64,000 nt of DNA from Mycolicibacterium porcinum (GCA_001942045.1 MSTD01000004.1:34076-98075), one strand, 5' to 3'. Shown: positions 47,541-57,561, numbered from the stretch's first letter. Numbers and translations are program-made. Notes: generated from the letters alone by a model not told the origin.

Positions 47541-49478
47541 CTAATGGTGTGCCGCCTTGGCGTGACCGTGGGCGCAGGCGTCCGGCGGGGTGGGTGCCAC
47601 GTCGAGCGCCGGATTGCGGTCGAAGAACCCGAACGGCTTGAGCCAGAACGACACCACGTCCACCGGCATCACCGGCCAGTCCTCCGGACGGGTGATGTGG
47701 TGGATGCCGAACACGTACCAGAGCACCACGTCGGTGTTGTCGATCGACCGGTCAGCCTTGGTCCACTCGCCCAACCCGCTGTCGGTCACCGACTGGTTGA
47801 CGAACTCCCCCGCCGGCCAGCGTTCGTCGGGCCGGTTCGGCGTCACCCACAGCGTATGGGTGATGACGTTGGCCCGTTGCACCACCGGCGAGGACGGATC
47901 GAACATCGCCGGGATCGCCCCGGTGGGCACCAGCTTGTAGGACGGGTGCGTACCCAGGCCGTTGACGACGTTGGTGTTGACCACCTTCCACGCCCGCTGG
48001 GTGGCGAAGCTGACATCCTGCTTGCCCTCCTGCTCGGTCCGCAACGCCTGGTTGTGCACCACCAGTGACAGGCCGTACGGGTTGTCCGGGCTGACCGGTT
48101 CGGCGTACGACTCGGTCATGTAGACCGTGTTGTCGGTGCCGTCGATGTCGAGGTCCAATCGGGCGATCAGGAAATGCTGATGGAACGGCGCATAGGTGCG
48201 CTCGTCGACCAGGGCGCCGTTCTTCGGCGTCGGGCCGACCGGGAACGGCGTGGTGACCATGATCCCCGTGGCGCGGACCTCGCACTCGATGTTGCCGTCC
48301 TGATACAACCGCCAGTAGACCAGGTACTCGTAATTGGCCACCGTGACGTGGAATGACAGTGTGAGCCTGCGCATCCGGCGCACCTCGGCACCGGCGTCGT
48401 GGTCGACGTGCTTCCACAACACCGCGTTGTCTTCTTCGTGGATGCAGATCGCGTTGGTGATCGTGTACGGCTCACCCTTACTGTCGTGCAGAACCGCGTC
48501 CAGATATCGGATCTCGCCGAGGCAGTCGCAGCCGAGCTCCAGCGAGGTCGTCATGAATCCCAGACCCCACTCGCCGATGTCGAACGCCGTCCGACGGTAG
48601 TGATCGACCGACGAGTCCCGATACGGCACCACCATCTCGGCGAACGACATCCGTTGTGCCACTGAGCGGTTCACGTCACCGTCGCGGTACTGCACGGTGT
48701 GCAGCGTCATCCCCTCGCGGTGGTTGAAGCCGACCCGCAACGACCAGTTCTGCCACTGCAGCAGGTTGCCGTCCAAGGTGAACGACGGACCATCGGGCTG
48801 GGTGATGTTGAGCGGCTTGAGGGGCTCCCGGCGCGAGGCCGACCGGATCCGCTCCGGGATGTGGTGCGGCACGTATTCGCCCATGACATCGGGTTTTTCG
48901 TTGCTACCGTCATCCTCGACCCGCAGCACCTCCATGCTGTTGACGTCGATCACGCAGTGCAGACCGCTGACCGGGTGGGCGTACGGATTGGCGCCGGCGG
49001 CCTGCTTGTACCAGGTGTCCGACCACCCGATCCGGCGGTCGCGGTACTCGGGCGGCGCGACCGCGTCACCGTAGGTCCAGGTGTCCATGAACACGTTGTC
49101 GAGATCCGTGATGCCGCGTTTGGCGAGCGCGGCGATCACGTCGGGATGCCGGCGCAGCACCTCGTCGCATTCGACGAACTCGTCGACGGTGAAGTTGGCC
49201 TGAACGCCCGGGACGTGGTCGAACTTCTCGACCCGGTCGTCGGTCAGCGACACCACCCCCTTGTAGGTGGCGTTGGCCGATCGATCCAGACAGATGACGG
49301 CCGCGCGCCGGGCCGGGGTCGCTCCGCCGCCGTCGAAGTCGGCCAGTTCGGCCTTGGACGGCTCGGCGAGTTCCACCGAGGCGACCCGCCAACCCTCCCC
49401 GACTCCGTGCTCACGCCGCAATATCGCTGCCACCGCGCGAAACTCGTCGGCGGACAGCGGATCCAGGGGATAGTCCAC
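47541..49478 (-). CDS. Copper-containing primary amine oxidase (TPQ)
   Basis: The 645-residue protein has the topaquinone consensus in FHVTVANYEYLVYW, with the modified Tyr at Y383. That position agrees with Arthrobacter AGAO (Y382). It also has the copper HxH in YAPFHQHFLIARLDLDIDG and the third copper His in FGIHHITRPEDWPVMP. The catalytic-base Asp region YRDRRIGWSDTWYK is also visible. It oxidises primary amines to aldehydes with release of NH3 and H2O2 in the cytoplasm or, without a signal here, as a soluble enzyme. It starts at GTG 49478, 66 nt after lipT on the same strand. The substrate is not known. Confidence 0.93.
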   Translation of the reverse strand: MDYPLDPLSADEFRAVAAILRREHGVGEGWRVASVELAEPSKAELADFDGGGATPARRAAVICLDRSANATYKGVVSLTDDRVEKFDHVPGVQANFTVDEFVECDEVLRRHPDVIAALAKRGITDLDNVFMDTWTYGDAVAPPEYRDRRIGWSDTWYKQAAGANPYAHPVSGLHCVIDVNSMEVLRVEDDGSNEKPDVMGEYVPHHIPERIRSASRREPLKPLNITQPDGPSFTLDGNLLQWQNWSLRVGFNHREGMTLHTVQYRDGDVNRSVAQRMSFAEMVVPYRDSSVDHYRRTAFDIGEWGLGFMTTSLELGCDCLGEIRYLDAVLHDSKGEPYTITNAICIHEEDNAVLWKHVDHDAGAEVRRMRRLTLSFHVTVANYEYLVYWRLYQDGNIECEVRATGIMVTTPFPVGPTPKNGALVDERTYAPFHQHFLIARLDLDIDGTDNTVYMTESYAEPVSPDNPYGLSLVVHNQALRTEQEGKQDVSFATQRAWKVVNTNVVNGLGTHPSYKLVPTGAIPAMFDPSSPVVQRANVITHTLWVTPNRPDERWPAGEFVNQSVTDSGLGEWTKADRSIDNTDVVLWYVFGIHHITRPEDWPVMPVDVVSFWLKPFGFFDRNPALDVAPTPPDACAHGHAKAAHH

Positions 49479-49543
49479 ACCGAATACGCAACCACACCGC
49501 GGCGATCCCCTGCAGCAAATCGACCAGAGTGACGGCGACGAAA

Positions 49544-51058
49544 TCAGCTCTCGGCGAGCGTGAACCCTTCCCAGGCCCGCCGCCGCACCGCCCGCGGGTC
49601 GTATTCGACGCGTGGCCTGCGGTCGAACACGAACACCGCCCGGTCGTCGGTGTCGTAGGCGGGCCAGCCCGGTCCCGGTTCACCGGTCCGGGTGAACTCC
49701 CGCCAGCGTCTCTGCACATCCCGGCTGACCCGCCGGGCCGACGTGCGGTCACCGACCGCGGTCAGCAGCGCGCCGTATGTCGTGTGGTAGCTGTCGAACA
49801 CCGCCAGCAGCTCCATCGCGTGCGTCGCCCCCAGCCCTGCCCAGTGCAGGGTCCGCGGCGCGTAGTCGTAGCGGTACACATACGTGGGTGCGTGCCGGCT
49901 GTGCGCCTCGGCGATCTGCCAGGTGGCTGAGGCGAACGCGAAGTCGCCTCCGAGCCGCACGCAGGCCGCGCTGCTCGGATAGTCCGGGTAGGCCGCGACG
50001 ATCCGACGCCGCTCCTCGGGATCGGTACGGGCGAACAGCTTTTCGATCATCGGCTCGTTGGTCGGCAGCAACTGGAGGAACCGGGTGAACAGCCGTCCCT
50101 CGTCGGCGTTGTTACCGACGATCAACGGAACCCGGTGCGCACGGCCCTCGGCCATCGCCGTGACCGGATCGATCGGTAGGTAGTCGGTGCCGTACGTCGG
50201 GCCGACCGGGAACGCGCCCGGCATATCCGTCTGGCCGCGCTGGATGATGGTTTCCAGGGCCCGCCCCAGCTCGGCCGGCCGCGCGGACATCAGCGCCGCG
50301 GCGGCCGATTCCCCATCGGGACTGACCAATTCGGCGAGCTGGTCGGCGATACGGGCGGCGGCTTGCGCGGAGCTGACCATCCCGCTGGCCGGACTCTCCG
50401 AGATCACCCGGGCGAACAGGCCCTCGGCGTCGGGCACCGCGAGCAGAGTGGCGACCGCGTGCGCGCCCGCGCTCTCGCCGAAGATCGTCACGTTGTCGGG
50501 ATCTCCGCCGAACACCGCGATGTTGTCGCGTACCCAGCGCAGCGCCAACACCAGATCGCGCAAGAACAGGTTGTCATCGATCGGATGTTCCGGTGTCGAC
50601 AACGACGACAACTCGACGCACCCGAGCATGCCGAGCCGGTAGTTGACGGAGACGAACACACACCCGCGACGGGCCAGGGCGGCGCCGTCGTAGATGGGGG
50701 TGGCCGAGCTGCCCAGGATGTAGCCGCCGCCGTGCACGAAGAACATCACCGGCAGCGGGCCTTCGGACTCGTCGGGGTTCTCCGGCGCCACCACGTTGAG
50801 GGTCAGGCAGTCCTCACTCATCGGTTGGTGCTTGCCCACCCCGACGATCGTGTAGCGACGTTGCTGAGGCGCGCAGTAACCGAACCCGTGGCAGTAGCGC
50901 ACACCAGGCCACGGCTCGGCCGGTTCGGGTGCGCGCAGCCGCAGCCGACCGACCGGCGGCTTGGCGTAAGGGATGGAGCGCCAACGGTGTACGCCATCCC
51001 GTGTGAAGCCCTCCACGATGCCGGTACTGATATTTGCCCGGACAGTCCGCTCGTGCAT
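49544..51058 (-). CDS. lipT: Type B carboxylesterase LipT
   Basis: The 504-residue protein has VNIVAPE-like core PLPVMFFVHGGGYILGS (oxyanion HGGGY), nucleophile elbow FGESAGAHAV (Ser near 195), acid Glu in NNADEGRLF and His in GATHAMELLAVF, giving a full Ser-Glu-His triad. It begins MHERTVRANISTGIVEGFTRDGVHRWRSIPYAKPPVG, the standard start of the family; the longer open frame upstream overlaps lppI. It lies divergent from lppI, as lipT (Rv2045c) does in M. tuberculosis. It hydrolyses short-chain esters. No signal peptide is seen. Confidence 0.9.
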   Translation of the reverse strand: MHERTVRANISTGIVEGFTRDGVHRWRSIPYAKPPVGRLRLRAPEPAEPWPGVRYCHGFGYCAPQQRRYTIVGVGKHQPMSEDCLTLNVVAPENPDESEGPLPVMFFVHGGGYILGSSATPIYDGAALARRGCVFVSVNYRLGMLGCVELSSLSTPEHPIDDNLFLRDLVLALRWVRDNIAVFGGDPDNVTIFGESAGAHAVATLLAVPDAEGLFARVISESPASGMVSSAQAAARIADQLAELVSPDGESAAAALMSARPAELGRALETIIQRGQTDMPGAFPVGPTYGTDYLPIDPVTAMAEGRAHRVPLIVGNNADEGRLFTRFLQLLPTNEPMIEKLFARTDPEERRRIVAAYPDYPSSAACVRLGGDFAFASATWQIAEAHSRHAPTYVYRYDYAPRTLHWAGLGATHAMELLAVFDSYHTTYGALLTAVGDRTSARRVSRDVQRRWREFTRTGEPGPGWPAYDTDDRAVFVFDRRPRVEYDPRAVRRRAWEGFTLAES

Positions 51059-51134
51059 GTATCGACCGTATCGAACTCGACGGGTGTCGACGGACAGGCG
51101 GTGGGCCTGACACGCGCCCGCTAGCCTTGCGGGT

Positions 51135-51848
51135 ATGCGCACCGTTGTGACTGTTGGGGCTGCTGTGCTTTCGGCGGCTCTGGTGGCGGCCTGCTCGTCG
51201 GGAGGGGGGCACGAGTCGCAGCCGACCTCGCAGCCCCGGATGTCGATGCCGGCCGGCGCCCCACACACCAAGACCACCACGCCCACCACGACAACCTCGC
51301 CGATGCCCACCACGGCACCGGCCGCCGGGACCCCGATGAACCGGGTGATCAAGTGGGTGGAGGCAGGCACGCCGGTCGATGCGTCCGGCTTCCACACCGC
51401 GACGCGCGACGGGCAATCCACCAGCCTCGGCGAGGACATCGCGTTCGTCGCGCCGTCGGGCACCGCTCGCTGCGCGACCGACAAGAACGTCAACGGCCAA
51501 CTCGCGTGCCTGATCAAGGCCGACGATCTGCCGTCGAAGCCGGCCGACGTCGAGGGTCAGTGGATCCCCGGCTGGGTGGACTTCACCGGAGAAACGGTCG
51601 ATATCGGCTCGCTGCACGGTGATCCGGGCCGGTTCGGCTACGGTGACGGCGCACAACTGCCCGAAGGCAAGTCGCTGTCGTTCGGCGACTACCGGTGCCG
51701 TGCCGATGCCACCTCTCTGGTGTGCGTCAACTACGCGCACCAGTCGGCAGTGCTGTTGAACTCCTCCGGCGTCGAACCCCTGGGATGTCTCAAGCCGGTC
51801 CCGCCGCCGGTCGGTGTCGGGCGTCAGCTGGGCTGTGCGCCCGACTAA
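51135..51848 (+). CDS. lppI: Lipoprotein LppI
   Basis: The 237-residue protein begins MRTVVTVGAAVLSAALVAAC. This is a lipoprotein signal with lipobox VAAC, followed by a Ser/Gly/Thr/Pro linker (KTTTPTTTTSPMPTTAPAAG). The folded domain has two Cys pairs (ARCATDKNVNGQLACLIKADDLP; YRCRADATSLVCVNYAHQSAVLL) and a final cysteine in LGCAPD. Conservation of lipT-lppI order identifies it as LppI (Rv2046). It is anchored in the envelope; its function is unknown. It converges with the zinc-ribbon gene, sharing stop-codon bases. Confidence 0.85.
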   Translation: MRTVVTVGAAVLSAALVAACSSGGGHESQPTSQPRMSMPAGAPHTKTTTPTTTTSPMPTTAPAAGTPMNRVIKWVEAGTPVDASGFHTATRDGQSTSLGEDIAFVAPSGTARCATDKNVNGQLACLIKADDLPSKPADVEGQWIPGWVDFTGETVDIGSLHGDPGRFGYGDGAQLPEGKSLSFGDYRCRADATSLVCVNYAHQSAVLLNSSGVEPLGCLKPVPPPVGVGRQLGCAPD

Positions 51849-52186
51849 CGCCAGCCGTCGGCCGCCTTGGCCGCCTCCATCAGCGCATCGCACAGCTGCC
51901 GCAGTTCGTCGGCCCCCGCGCCCTCGTCGACCGCGATGGCAACATCCTCGGCCGCGCACCTGACCTGGTACACCCGGTCCGATAACTGAGCCGCCTCGTC
52001 GGCGCTGAGCACCACCGAGTCCGGGGCCAGCGAAGTGCCCTTGACCATGGCACGCTGTTCATAGGCCCGCTGCCGGCAGGATTGCCGGCAGTATTGGCGG
52101 CGCCGGCCCATCTGCGCGTCGGCCACCTCACGCCCGCACCACCGACACGGCTGAGGACGGTCGCGTCTGCGGATGCCGGTCGCCAT
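51845..52186 (-). CDS. Small zinc-ribbon protein (Rv2049c-like)
   Basis: The 113-residue protein has an N-terminal zinc-binding-like motif CRWCG...YCRQSCRQRAYEQR (C-x2-C and C-x3-C) followed by an acidic helical part (LSADEAAQLSDRVYQVRCAAEDVAIAVDEGAGADELRQLCDALMEAAKAADGWR). M. tuberculosis has a shorter hypothetical gene, Rv2049c, at this place. Function unknown; it might bind nucleic acid through the basic Cys motif. It is divergent from rbpA. Confidence 0.7.
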   Translation of the reverse strand: MATGIRRRDRPQPCRWCGREVADAQMGRRRQYCRQSCRQRAYEQRAMVKGTSLAPDSVVLSADEAAQLSDRVYQVRCAAEDVAIAVDEGAGADELRQLCDALMEAAKAADGWR

Positions 52187-52243
52187 GGCTCACGACTGTA
52201 GACTGCCGGGGGCCTCGACCCGCGTATCATCAATGGTCGAGTC

Positions 52244-52270
52244 GGGAACTTGGCAACGCCGAGCAGCGTT
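52244..52270 (+). promoter_or_regulatory. ECF sigma (SigE/SigH-type) promoter for rbpA
   Basis: GGGAAC (52244-52249) and CGTT (52267-52270) are separated by 17 nt, 41 nt upstream of the rbpA ATG. This fits the GGAAC-N17/18-(C)GTT consensus of mycobacterial SigE/SigH. In Streptomyces rbpA is under the related SigR, so stress induction is expected. Confidence 0.7.
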
Positions 52271-52310
52271 GATACATCCGGACAAAAACGCCGAATAAGG
52301 AGTGTTGACG

Positions 52311-52649
52311 ATGGCTGATCGCGTCCTGAGAGGCAGTCGCCTCGGAGCCGTGAGCTACGAGACCGACCGCAACCATGACCTTGCGCCGCGTCAGGTGGCC
52401 CGCTACCGCACCGAGAACGGTGAGGAGTTCGACGTCCCGTTCGCCGACGACGCCGAGATCCCCGGCACCTGGCTGTGCCGTAACGGGCTCGAGGGCACCC
52501 TGATCGAGGGTGACGTGCCGGAGCCCAAGAAGGTCAAGCCGCCGCGCACCCACTGGGACATGCTGCTGGAGCGTCGCTCCGTCGAGGAGCTCGAGGAACT
52601 GCTCAAGGAGCGTCTCGACCTCATCAAATCCAAGCGCCGCGGTAGCTGA
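52311..52649 (+). CDS. rbpA: RNA polymerase-binding protein RbpA
   Basis: The 112-residue protein MADRVLRGSRLGAVSYETDRNHDLAPRQVARYRTENGEEFDVPFADDAEIPGTWLCRNGLEGTLIEGD ends in a helical sigma-binding domain (THWDMLLERRSVEELEELLKERLDLIKSKRRGS). RbpA stabilises the promoter open complex with SigA/SigB RNA polymerase and is essential in mycobacteria. Only one Cys is left of the zinc site found in Streptomyces RbpA, as is normal for the genus. ATG 52311 has AAGGAG at 8 nt. An ECF promoter lies upstream and a bidirectional terminator downstream. Confidence 0.97.
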   Translation: MADRVLRGSRLGAVSYETDRNHDLAPRQVARYRTENGEEFDVPFADDAEIPGTWLCRNGLEGTLIEGDVPEPKKVKPPRTHWDMLLERRSVEELEELLKERLDLIKSKRRGS

Positions 52650-52659
52650 ACAGCGCAAA

Positions 52660-52701
52660 GAAAAACCGCGATGTGCCCCGGTGGGCATATCGCGGTTTTT
52701 T
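52660..52701. terminator. Bidirectional intrinsic terminator between rbpA and ppm1
   Basis: AAAAACCGCGATGTGCCC (52661-52678) pairs with GGGCATATCGCGGTTTTT (52683-52700) with one G-U pair and a 4-nt loop. The A-rich and T-rich ends give U-tracts on both strands. It ends both rbpA (plus) and ppm1 (minus). Confidence 0.95.
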
Positions 52702-52710
52702 CGTGGCCGG

Positions 52711-53517
52711 CTAGCGGACCACGCCCCTGGCCCGGTCCAGACGTCCGCGGATCCCCCACTCGGCGACCTTGAACATCGCCTCGCGGATGTTGGAACCACT
52801 CATCTTGGAGACCCCCAGCTCGCGTTCGGTGAACGTGATGGGCACCTCGACGACCTTGAACCCGTTGTTGATCGCACGCCAGGTCAGGTCGATCTGGAAG
52901 CAGTAGCCCTTCGAATCGACCGCAGACAGATCGATCTTCTCCAGCACCTCGCGCCGGTAGGCGCGATATCCCGCGGTGATGTCGTGGATGCCGACGCCCA
53001 GCAGGAGCCGGGAGTAGGTGTTGGCGGTCTTCGAGAGCACCAGCCGCCGGACCGGCCAATTGCGCACCGTGCCGCCGGAGACGTATCGCGAGCCGATGGC
53101 CAGGTCCGCCCCGGCGTCAACCGCGTCGAGCAGCCGGTTCAGCTCCTCGGGTGCGTGGCTGCCGTCGGCGTCCATCTCGACCAGGACCGAGTAGCCGCGC
53201 CCGAGCCCCCAGGCGAACCCGGCCAGATACGCCGCGCCGAGGCCGGCTTTGCTGGTCCGGTGCATCACGTGGACGCGATCCGGGTCGGCCAGGGCCAGCT
53301 CATCGGCCAACTGGCCGGTGCCGTCGGGACTGCCGTCGTCGACCACAAGGATGTGCACCTCGGGGCTGGCATGGTGCACGCGCCCGACGATCAGCGGCAG
53401 GTTCTCCCGCTCGTTGTAGGTGGGAATGATCACCAGGGTGCGCTGACTCGGGCGTTCACCGTCCTGGCGAGGGCTGGATTCCCCCTGCCGCTGCGCTCCG
53501 TCACCAGGGACTGTCAT
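52711..53517 (-). CDS. ppm1: Polyprenol monophosphomannose synthase (Dpm1/Ppm1, separate domain)
   Basis: The 268-residue GT2 enzyme has [20 protein letters not shown], the catalytic DxD-type [17 protein letters not shown] and [18 protein letters not shown], and conserved IGSRYVSGG and [12 protein letters not shown]. It transfers mannose from GDP-mannose to polyprenol phosphate on the cytoplasmic face, giving the donor for PIM, LM and LAM synthesis (compare the GT-C gene at 19708). In M. tuberculosis this domain is fused to Lnt; here, as in M. smegmatis, they are separate genes 9 nt apart. Start ATG 53517. Confidence 0.95.
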   Translation of the reverse strand: MTVPGDGAQRQGESSPRQDGERPSQRTLVIIPTYNERENLPLIVGRVHHASPEVHILVVDDGSPDGTGQLADELALADPDRVHVMHRTSKAGLGAAYLAGFAWGLGRGYSVLVEMDADGSHAPEELNRLLDAVDAGADLAIGSRYVSGGTVRNWPVRRLVLSKTANTYSRLLLGVGIHDITAGYRAYRREVLEKIDLSAVDSKGYCFQIDLTWRAINNGFKVVEVPITFTERELGVSKMSGSNIREAMFKVAEWGIRGRLDRARGVVR

Positions 53518-53526
53518 GTGGCTCCT

Positions 53527-55398
53527 TCATCGTCGCGGGCCTTCGCCGGTGCGACGCCTCAACATTCTTTGCACGAACCCTCCATTGTGCAGTATTGCGG
53601 CCAGCAACGCCCCAAATCCAATCGTGACCAGCACCACCTGCAGGGCGGGCCCCCACTCGGTGGCCGGCGTCACATCTGACTTCAGCCGGATCTGCATGTC
53701 CAGATAGGCAGGCTGGAAGAAGTCCGTGCGGGCCAGTTCACGCCCGTCCGGGGCGATCACCGCACTGATGCCGGTGGTTCCGGCGACGACGAGGTAACGG
53801 TCGTGCTCGACGGCCCGCAGTTTGCCGAACGCCAGCTGCTGCGCGCTCATGTTCTCGTCGAACGTGGCGTTGTTGGTCGGCACCGTCAGCACCTGGGCGC
53901 CGCTGAGCACCGACTCCCGCGCGGCCCGGTCGAAGATCACTTCCCAGCAGGTGGTCACCCCGATCGGTACACCGGCGGCGTGTACGACGCCGTTGCCCTC
54001 ACCCGGTACGAAGTAGCCGGCCCGGTCCGCGTACGACGACAGGTGCTTGAAGAAGCTGCGCCACGGCAGGTACTCGCCGAACGGCTGCACGATCTTCTTG
54101 TCGTGGCGCTCCCCCGGCCCGTGCTCGGGATCCCAGACGATCACGGTGTTGGTGGCCACCGGATTGTCCGCGGTGTAGCCGTCGGCCTTGGTGACGGTGC
54201 CGACCAGGATCGGGGCCCCGATGGCATCGGCGGCCGCGGTGATCTGGGCGGCGGCGTCGGCGTTGGCCAGCGGATCGATATCCGAGGCGTTCTCGGGCCA
54301 GACCACGAACATGGGCTGCGGCGCCCGGCCGGCGCGGACGTCGTCGGCCAGCTGCTGCGTCTGCTTCACATGGTTGTCGAGTACGGCGCGGCGCTGGGCG
54401 TTGAATTCCAGGCCGAGCCTGGGCACGTTGCCCTGCACGGCCGCCACGGTGACCGTCTGTTCGTCGCCCGCGCCGGTACCGGAATGACGGACCTGCGGCC
54501 ACAGCAGTGCCGTGGCCAGCAGCACCACGGTGATACTCAGGCCGGGAAGCATGACCGCCGGCGCCGGGAAGCCCGGCTTGTGACCGTGATGCCACCACTG
54601 CACGATCTCCAGGATCAGCAGCGTCACGCTGAAGCCGACCAGGGCCACCGCGAACGACACCAACGGCGCGCCACCCAACCGCGCGAGGGCCAGCAGCGGT
54701 CCATTGGTCTGCCCGAATCCCAGGACGCCCCACGGGAATCCACCGAAAGGCACGGTCGATTTGAGCCATTCCTGGGTGACCCACAGCGCGGCGAACCACA
54801 GCGGCCATCCGGGCAACCGCCTGACGAGAACCGCGGCCAGGCCGAAGACCCCGCAGAACAGCGCTTCCATGGCGGCCAGCGCCAGCCACGGCACCGCCCC
54901 GACCAAACCGCTGATCCACGGCAGCAACGGGATATAGAACCCCAGGCCGAACAGGAACCCGTAGCCGAATCCACCCGCGAGTGTGGTGGAGCGCCGGGTC
55001 AGCACCCAGCCGATCGATGCCAGTCCCACGAATGCCGCCCACCACCAGCCGGTCGGCGGATAGCTCAGGCACAACGCGAGCCCGCCGCCGACCGACGCGC
55101 TCAACGGCGCCCACCGCATCGCCGCGGCCCGGCCGAACCGCGTTGCCCACGCCGCGACCACAGACCACCGATCCGGTGTGCCTGCCGCCGTCAGCCGATA
55201 CTCGTGCTCCTCAGGCTCCTCGTCGGGATCGATGTCTGCCACCGGATCGCCGGTGGCGTCCTCGTCCAGTTCCTCGAAGGACCCGTCATCGAGCGCGTCG
55301 AGCTCGGCGAGCTCGTCTTCCTCGACGGCCGGGATCACGTCGGTGACCTCGTTGGGACGGGGCCGTTCGGGTCTGCGCCGGGGACGGTCAGTGCCCAT
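53527..55398 (-). CDS. lnt: Apolipoprotein N-acyltransferase
   Basis: The 623-residue protein has an acidic N-terminal extension (MGTDRPRRR ... [42 protein letters not shown]) of about 70 residues, eight transmembrane segments and a C-terminal nitrilase domain. The catalytic triad is Glu in [10 protein letters not shown], Lys in [14 protein letters not shown] and Cys in [11 protein letters not shown]. It adds an N-terminal fatty acid to lipoproteins such as the LpqH- and LppI-like proteins in this window. Its ATG 55398 overlaps the upstream amidohydrolase stop by 11 nt. It lies 9 nt before ppm1, whose product it anchors in related species. Confidence 0.95.
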   Translation of the reverse strand: MGTDRPRRRPERPRPNEVTDVIPAVEEDELAELDALDDGSFEELDEDATGDPVADIDPDEEPEEHEYRLTAAGTPDRWSVVAAWATRFGRAAAMRWAPLSASVGGGLALCLSYPPTGWWWAAFVGLASIGWVLTRRSTTLAGGFGYGFLFGLGFYIPLLPWISGLVGAVPWLALAAMEALFCGVFGLAAVLVRRLPGWPLWFAALWVTQEWLKSTVPFGGFPWGVLGFGQTNGPLLALARLGGAPLVSFAVALVGFSVTLLILEIVQWWHHGHKPGFPAPAVMLPGLSITVVLLATALLWPQVRHSGTGAGDEQTVTVAAVQGNVPRLGLEFNAQRRAVLDNHVKQTQQLADDVRAGRAPQPMFVVWPENASDIDPLANADAAAQITAAADAIGAPILVGTVTKADGYTADNPVATNTVIVWDPEHGPGERHDKKIVQPFGEYLPWRSFFKHLSSYADRAGYFVPGEGNGVVHAAGVPIGVTTCWEVIFDRAARESVLSGAQVLTVPTNNATFDENMSAQQLAFGKLRAVEHDRYLVVAGTTGISAVIAPDGRELARTDFFQPAYLDMQIRLKSDVTPATEWGPALQVVLVTIGFGALLAAILHNGGFVQRMLRRRTGEGPRR

Positions 55399-56983
55399 GG
55401 ATGACGACACCCCGGTGAACGGTCTGACGGCAACGCGGCAGCTCCGCATCGGCGGCCAACCGCGGCAGTGCAGGCACTCGCGAGCGCGGATCGGTGGACC
55501 ATCGCTGGACGGCGTTGGCCGGCGCGCTGACCTCCAGGTCGTCGGCGTCCCACACCGCGTAGCTGGCCGGGGCCCCGGGGGTGAGCGTTCCGGTGACGCC
55601 GTCGCGCACCCCACCGGCGCGCCAGCCACCACGGGTGGCGGCAGCGAATGAGGCTCGAGCCGAAATGGCGCTGCCCGCGCTCTGGTGCGAGACCGCGGCA
55701 CGCACGGTTTGCCAGGGATTCATGCTGGTGACCGGGGTGTCGGAGCCGAAGGCGAGGGGCACGCCTTCGGATGCTAACAGCGCGAACGGGTTGAGCCGGT
55801 GAACTCGATCAAGCCCGAGACGCTGGGCATACATGCCGTCATCCCCGCCCCACAGGGCATCGAAGTTGGGCTGCATGCTGGCTATCACACCCCAGGTCCC
55901 CAGTCGGGCGGCCTGTTCGGGATCGACCATCTCCAGATGCTCAAGCCGGTGGCCACAGCGCGCCACCGCCGGGCCGCCCAATTGCTGTGCGGCCGCGGCG
56001 AATCCGTCGACGACAGCGGCGACCGCAGCGTCGCCGATCACGTGGAACCCGGCCGGGATGCCAGCCTCGGTGCAGGCCTGCACATGCCTGGTGATGACGT
56101 CGACATCGAGGTAGCAGTTGCCGCAGGTGTCGGGAGCGTCGTGATATGGCGCATGTAGCCACGCGGTGCGCGAACCCAGGGCGCCGTCGACGAACAGGTC
56201 CCCGGCCAGGCCACGGGCGCCGGTCTCGGCGATCAGGTGACGGGCATGCTCGGCATCCGTGGCCGGCTCACCCCAGTACCCGACGACCTCCACGCCGTGC
56301 TCCAGCGCGCGCAGTTCCTGCCAGTCGAGCAGGCCGCCGATCTGCGGGCCGGCGCACTCGTGTACCGCGGCGATGCCCATCGCGGCGGCGTGATCGAGTG
56401 CCGCGACGCGGGCGGCATGCCGTTGCTGCGGGGTCAGCTGCTCCCGCGCGGTCGCGCGGACCAGGTGATGCGCGTCGGCGCTCAGTGGGCGCTGCGGGTC
56501 GAATCCGGCGGCTTCGGCGAGAGCAGGCACCAGCCGGCGCAGCGCGGTGGTCGCGGCGGCCGAATGGACGTCCACCCGAGCCAGATAGGCCGGCCGGTCC
56601 CCCAGCACCGCGTCGAGATCGTCCGTGCTCGGACCGGTGCGCTCGGGCCAACTCGACTCGTCCCAGCCGTGTCCCCAGACGGGACCCTCCGGATGCCGGC
56701 GCGCGTACTCGTCCACCAGGCGCAGACAGTGTTGCAGCGAGGTGGCCCCACGTAGGTCCAGCCCGTCCAGATTGAGTCCGGTGGCGGTCAGGTGAACGTG
56801 GCTGTCGACGAATGCGGGTGCGACGAATCCACCCTCCAGGTCGACGACCTCGGCATCGGGAAACTGCGCGCGGCCGATGTCGTCGGTACCCAGCCACGCC
56901 ACCACCCCGTCGCGGACGGCGAATGCGGTCGCGTCGGGGTAGCTGGGGCTGTGGATGCGCCCGTTGATCAGAAGTGTGGTCAA
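55388..56983 (-). CDS. Amidohydrolase_3 family protein (Rv2052c position)
   Basis: From TTG 56983 the protein has 531 residues: [31 protein letters not shown], metal motif [12 protein letters not shown] (HxH), then [70 protein letters not shown] and [25 protein letters not shown] (the YtcJ/NfdA-like pattern). It is a metal-dependent hydrolase of unknown substrate. The open frame extends to 57037 but overlaps fxsA, so I choose 56983. It is co-transcribed with fxsA (17 nt) and lnt (overlap), as in the Rv2051c-Rv2053c order. Confidence 0.8.
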   Translation of the reverse strand: MTTLLINGRIHSPSYPDATAFAVRDGVVAWLGTDDIGRAQFPDAEVVDLEGGFVAPAFVDSHVHLTATGLNLDGLDLRGATSLQHCLRLVDEYARRHPEGPVWGHGWDESSWPERTGPSTDDLDAVLGDRPAYLARVDVHSAAATTALRRLVPALAEAAGFDPQRPLSADAHHLVRATAREQLTPQQRHAARVAALDHAAAMGIAAVHECAGPQIGGLLDWQELRALEHGVEVVGYWGEPATDAEHARHLIAETGARGLAGDLFVDGALGSRTAWLHAPYHDAPDTCGNCYLDVDVITRHVQACTEAGIPAGFHVIGDAAVAAVVDGFAAAAQQLGGPAVARCGHRLEHLEMVDPEQAARLGTWGVIASMQPNFDALWGGDDGMYAQRLGLDRVHRLNPFALLASEGVPLAFGSDTPVTSMNPWQTVRAAVSHQSAGSAISARASFAAATRGGWRAGGVRDGVTGTLTPGAPASYAVWDADDLEVSAPANAVQRWSTDPRSRVPALPRLAADAELPRCRQTVHRGVVIHGH

Positions 56984-56999
56984 GCTCTTCGGGTGGCGG

Positions 57000-57494
57000 T
57001 TAGGCCTTGGGAGGCAGGCGGTACGGATCGACGTCATTGACGTCGATTACTTCGCCGTCAATGTAGTCGCCGGCCCCCTGCCGATAACCGGCGGTCCCGG
57101 TGGTCGCGCCGTAGCCGGCCGGCGCCGCGACGATGATCGGCATCCGCCGGGCAACCAGCCCGGTGAGCAGCGGACCGGCGGCCGCACGGGTGGGCGGCAG
57201 CAGCAACAACGCCCCGAGAACCGAACTGGCCAAGCCGGGAATCACCACCAGCACGGTGCCCAGCGCCACGAGCACGCTGTCGGACACCGCGCCCTGGGGG
57301 TTGGACATCCCACCGGACAATCCCGCGCGCAGGCGGCGGATCTGCCGGTTGAGCTGTGAACCCGCCAGCATCAGCCCGATCACGAACGAGGCCAGGAGCA
57401 ACAGCACGGTGTAGCCGAACCCGATGGTCGCCACCAGGGCGACCATCACCGCCATCTCGACGAGGAGATAGATCAGAAACAGCCGCTTTGCCAT
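57000..57494 (-). CDS. fxsA: FxsA family membrane protein
   Basis: The 164-residue protein starts MAKRLFLIYLLVEMAVMVALVATIGFGYTVLLLLASFVIGLMLAG (two helices). It has another hydrophobic segment SVLVALGTVLVVIPGLASSVLGALLLLPPTRAA with the FxsA PG...LLLPPTR signature, and a cytoplasmic tail GEVIDVNDVDPYRLPPKA. FxsA in E. coli relieves phage T7 exclusion; its mycobacterial role is unknown. It heads the fxsA-amidohydrolase-lnt-ppm1 operon. ATG 57494. Confidence 0.9.
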   Translation of the reverse strand: MAKRLFLIYLLVEMAVMVALVATIGFGYTVLLLLASFVIGLMLAGSQLNRQIRRLRAGLSGGMSNPQGAVSDSVLVALGTVLVVIPGLASSVLGALLLLPPTRAAAGPLLTGLVARRMPIIVAAPAGYGATTGTAGYRQGAGDYIDGEVIDVNDVDPYRLPPKA

Positions 57495-57561
57495 GGTTGC
57501 TCAACGTGTGACGGGCCGGCGAGGTTCCGGCTCGCCGTGGATGGATATTTCGCAGTGCCGT

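Noticed and set aside
49544..49544. Long N-terminal extension of lipT up to 51517
   Set aside because: It overlaps lppI on the other strand; the family begins at MHERTVRANISTGIVEGF (51058).
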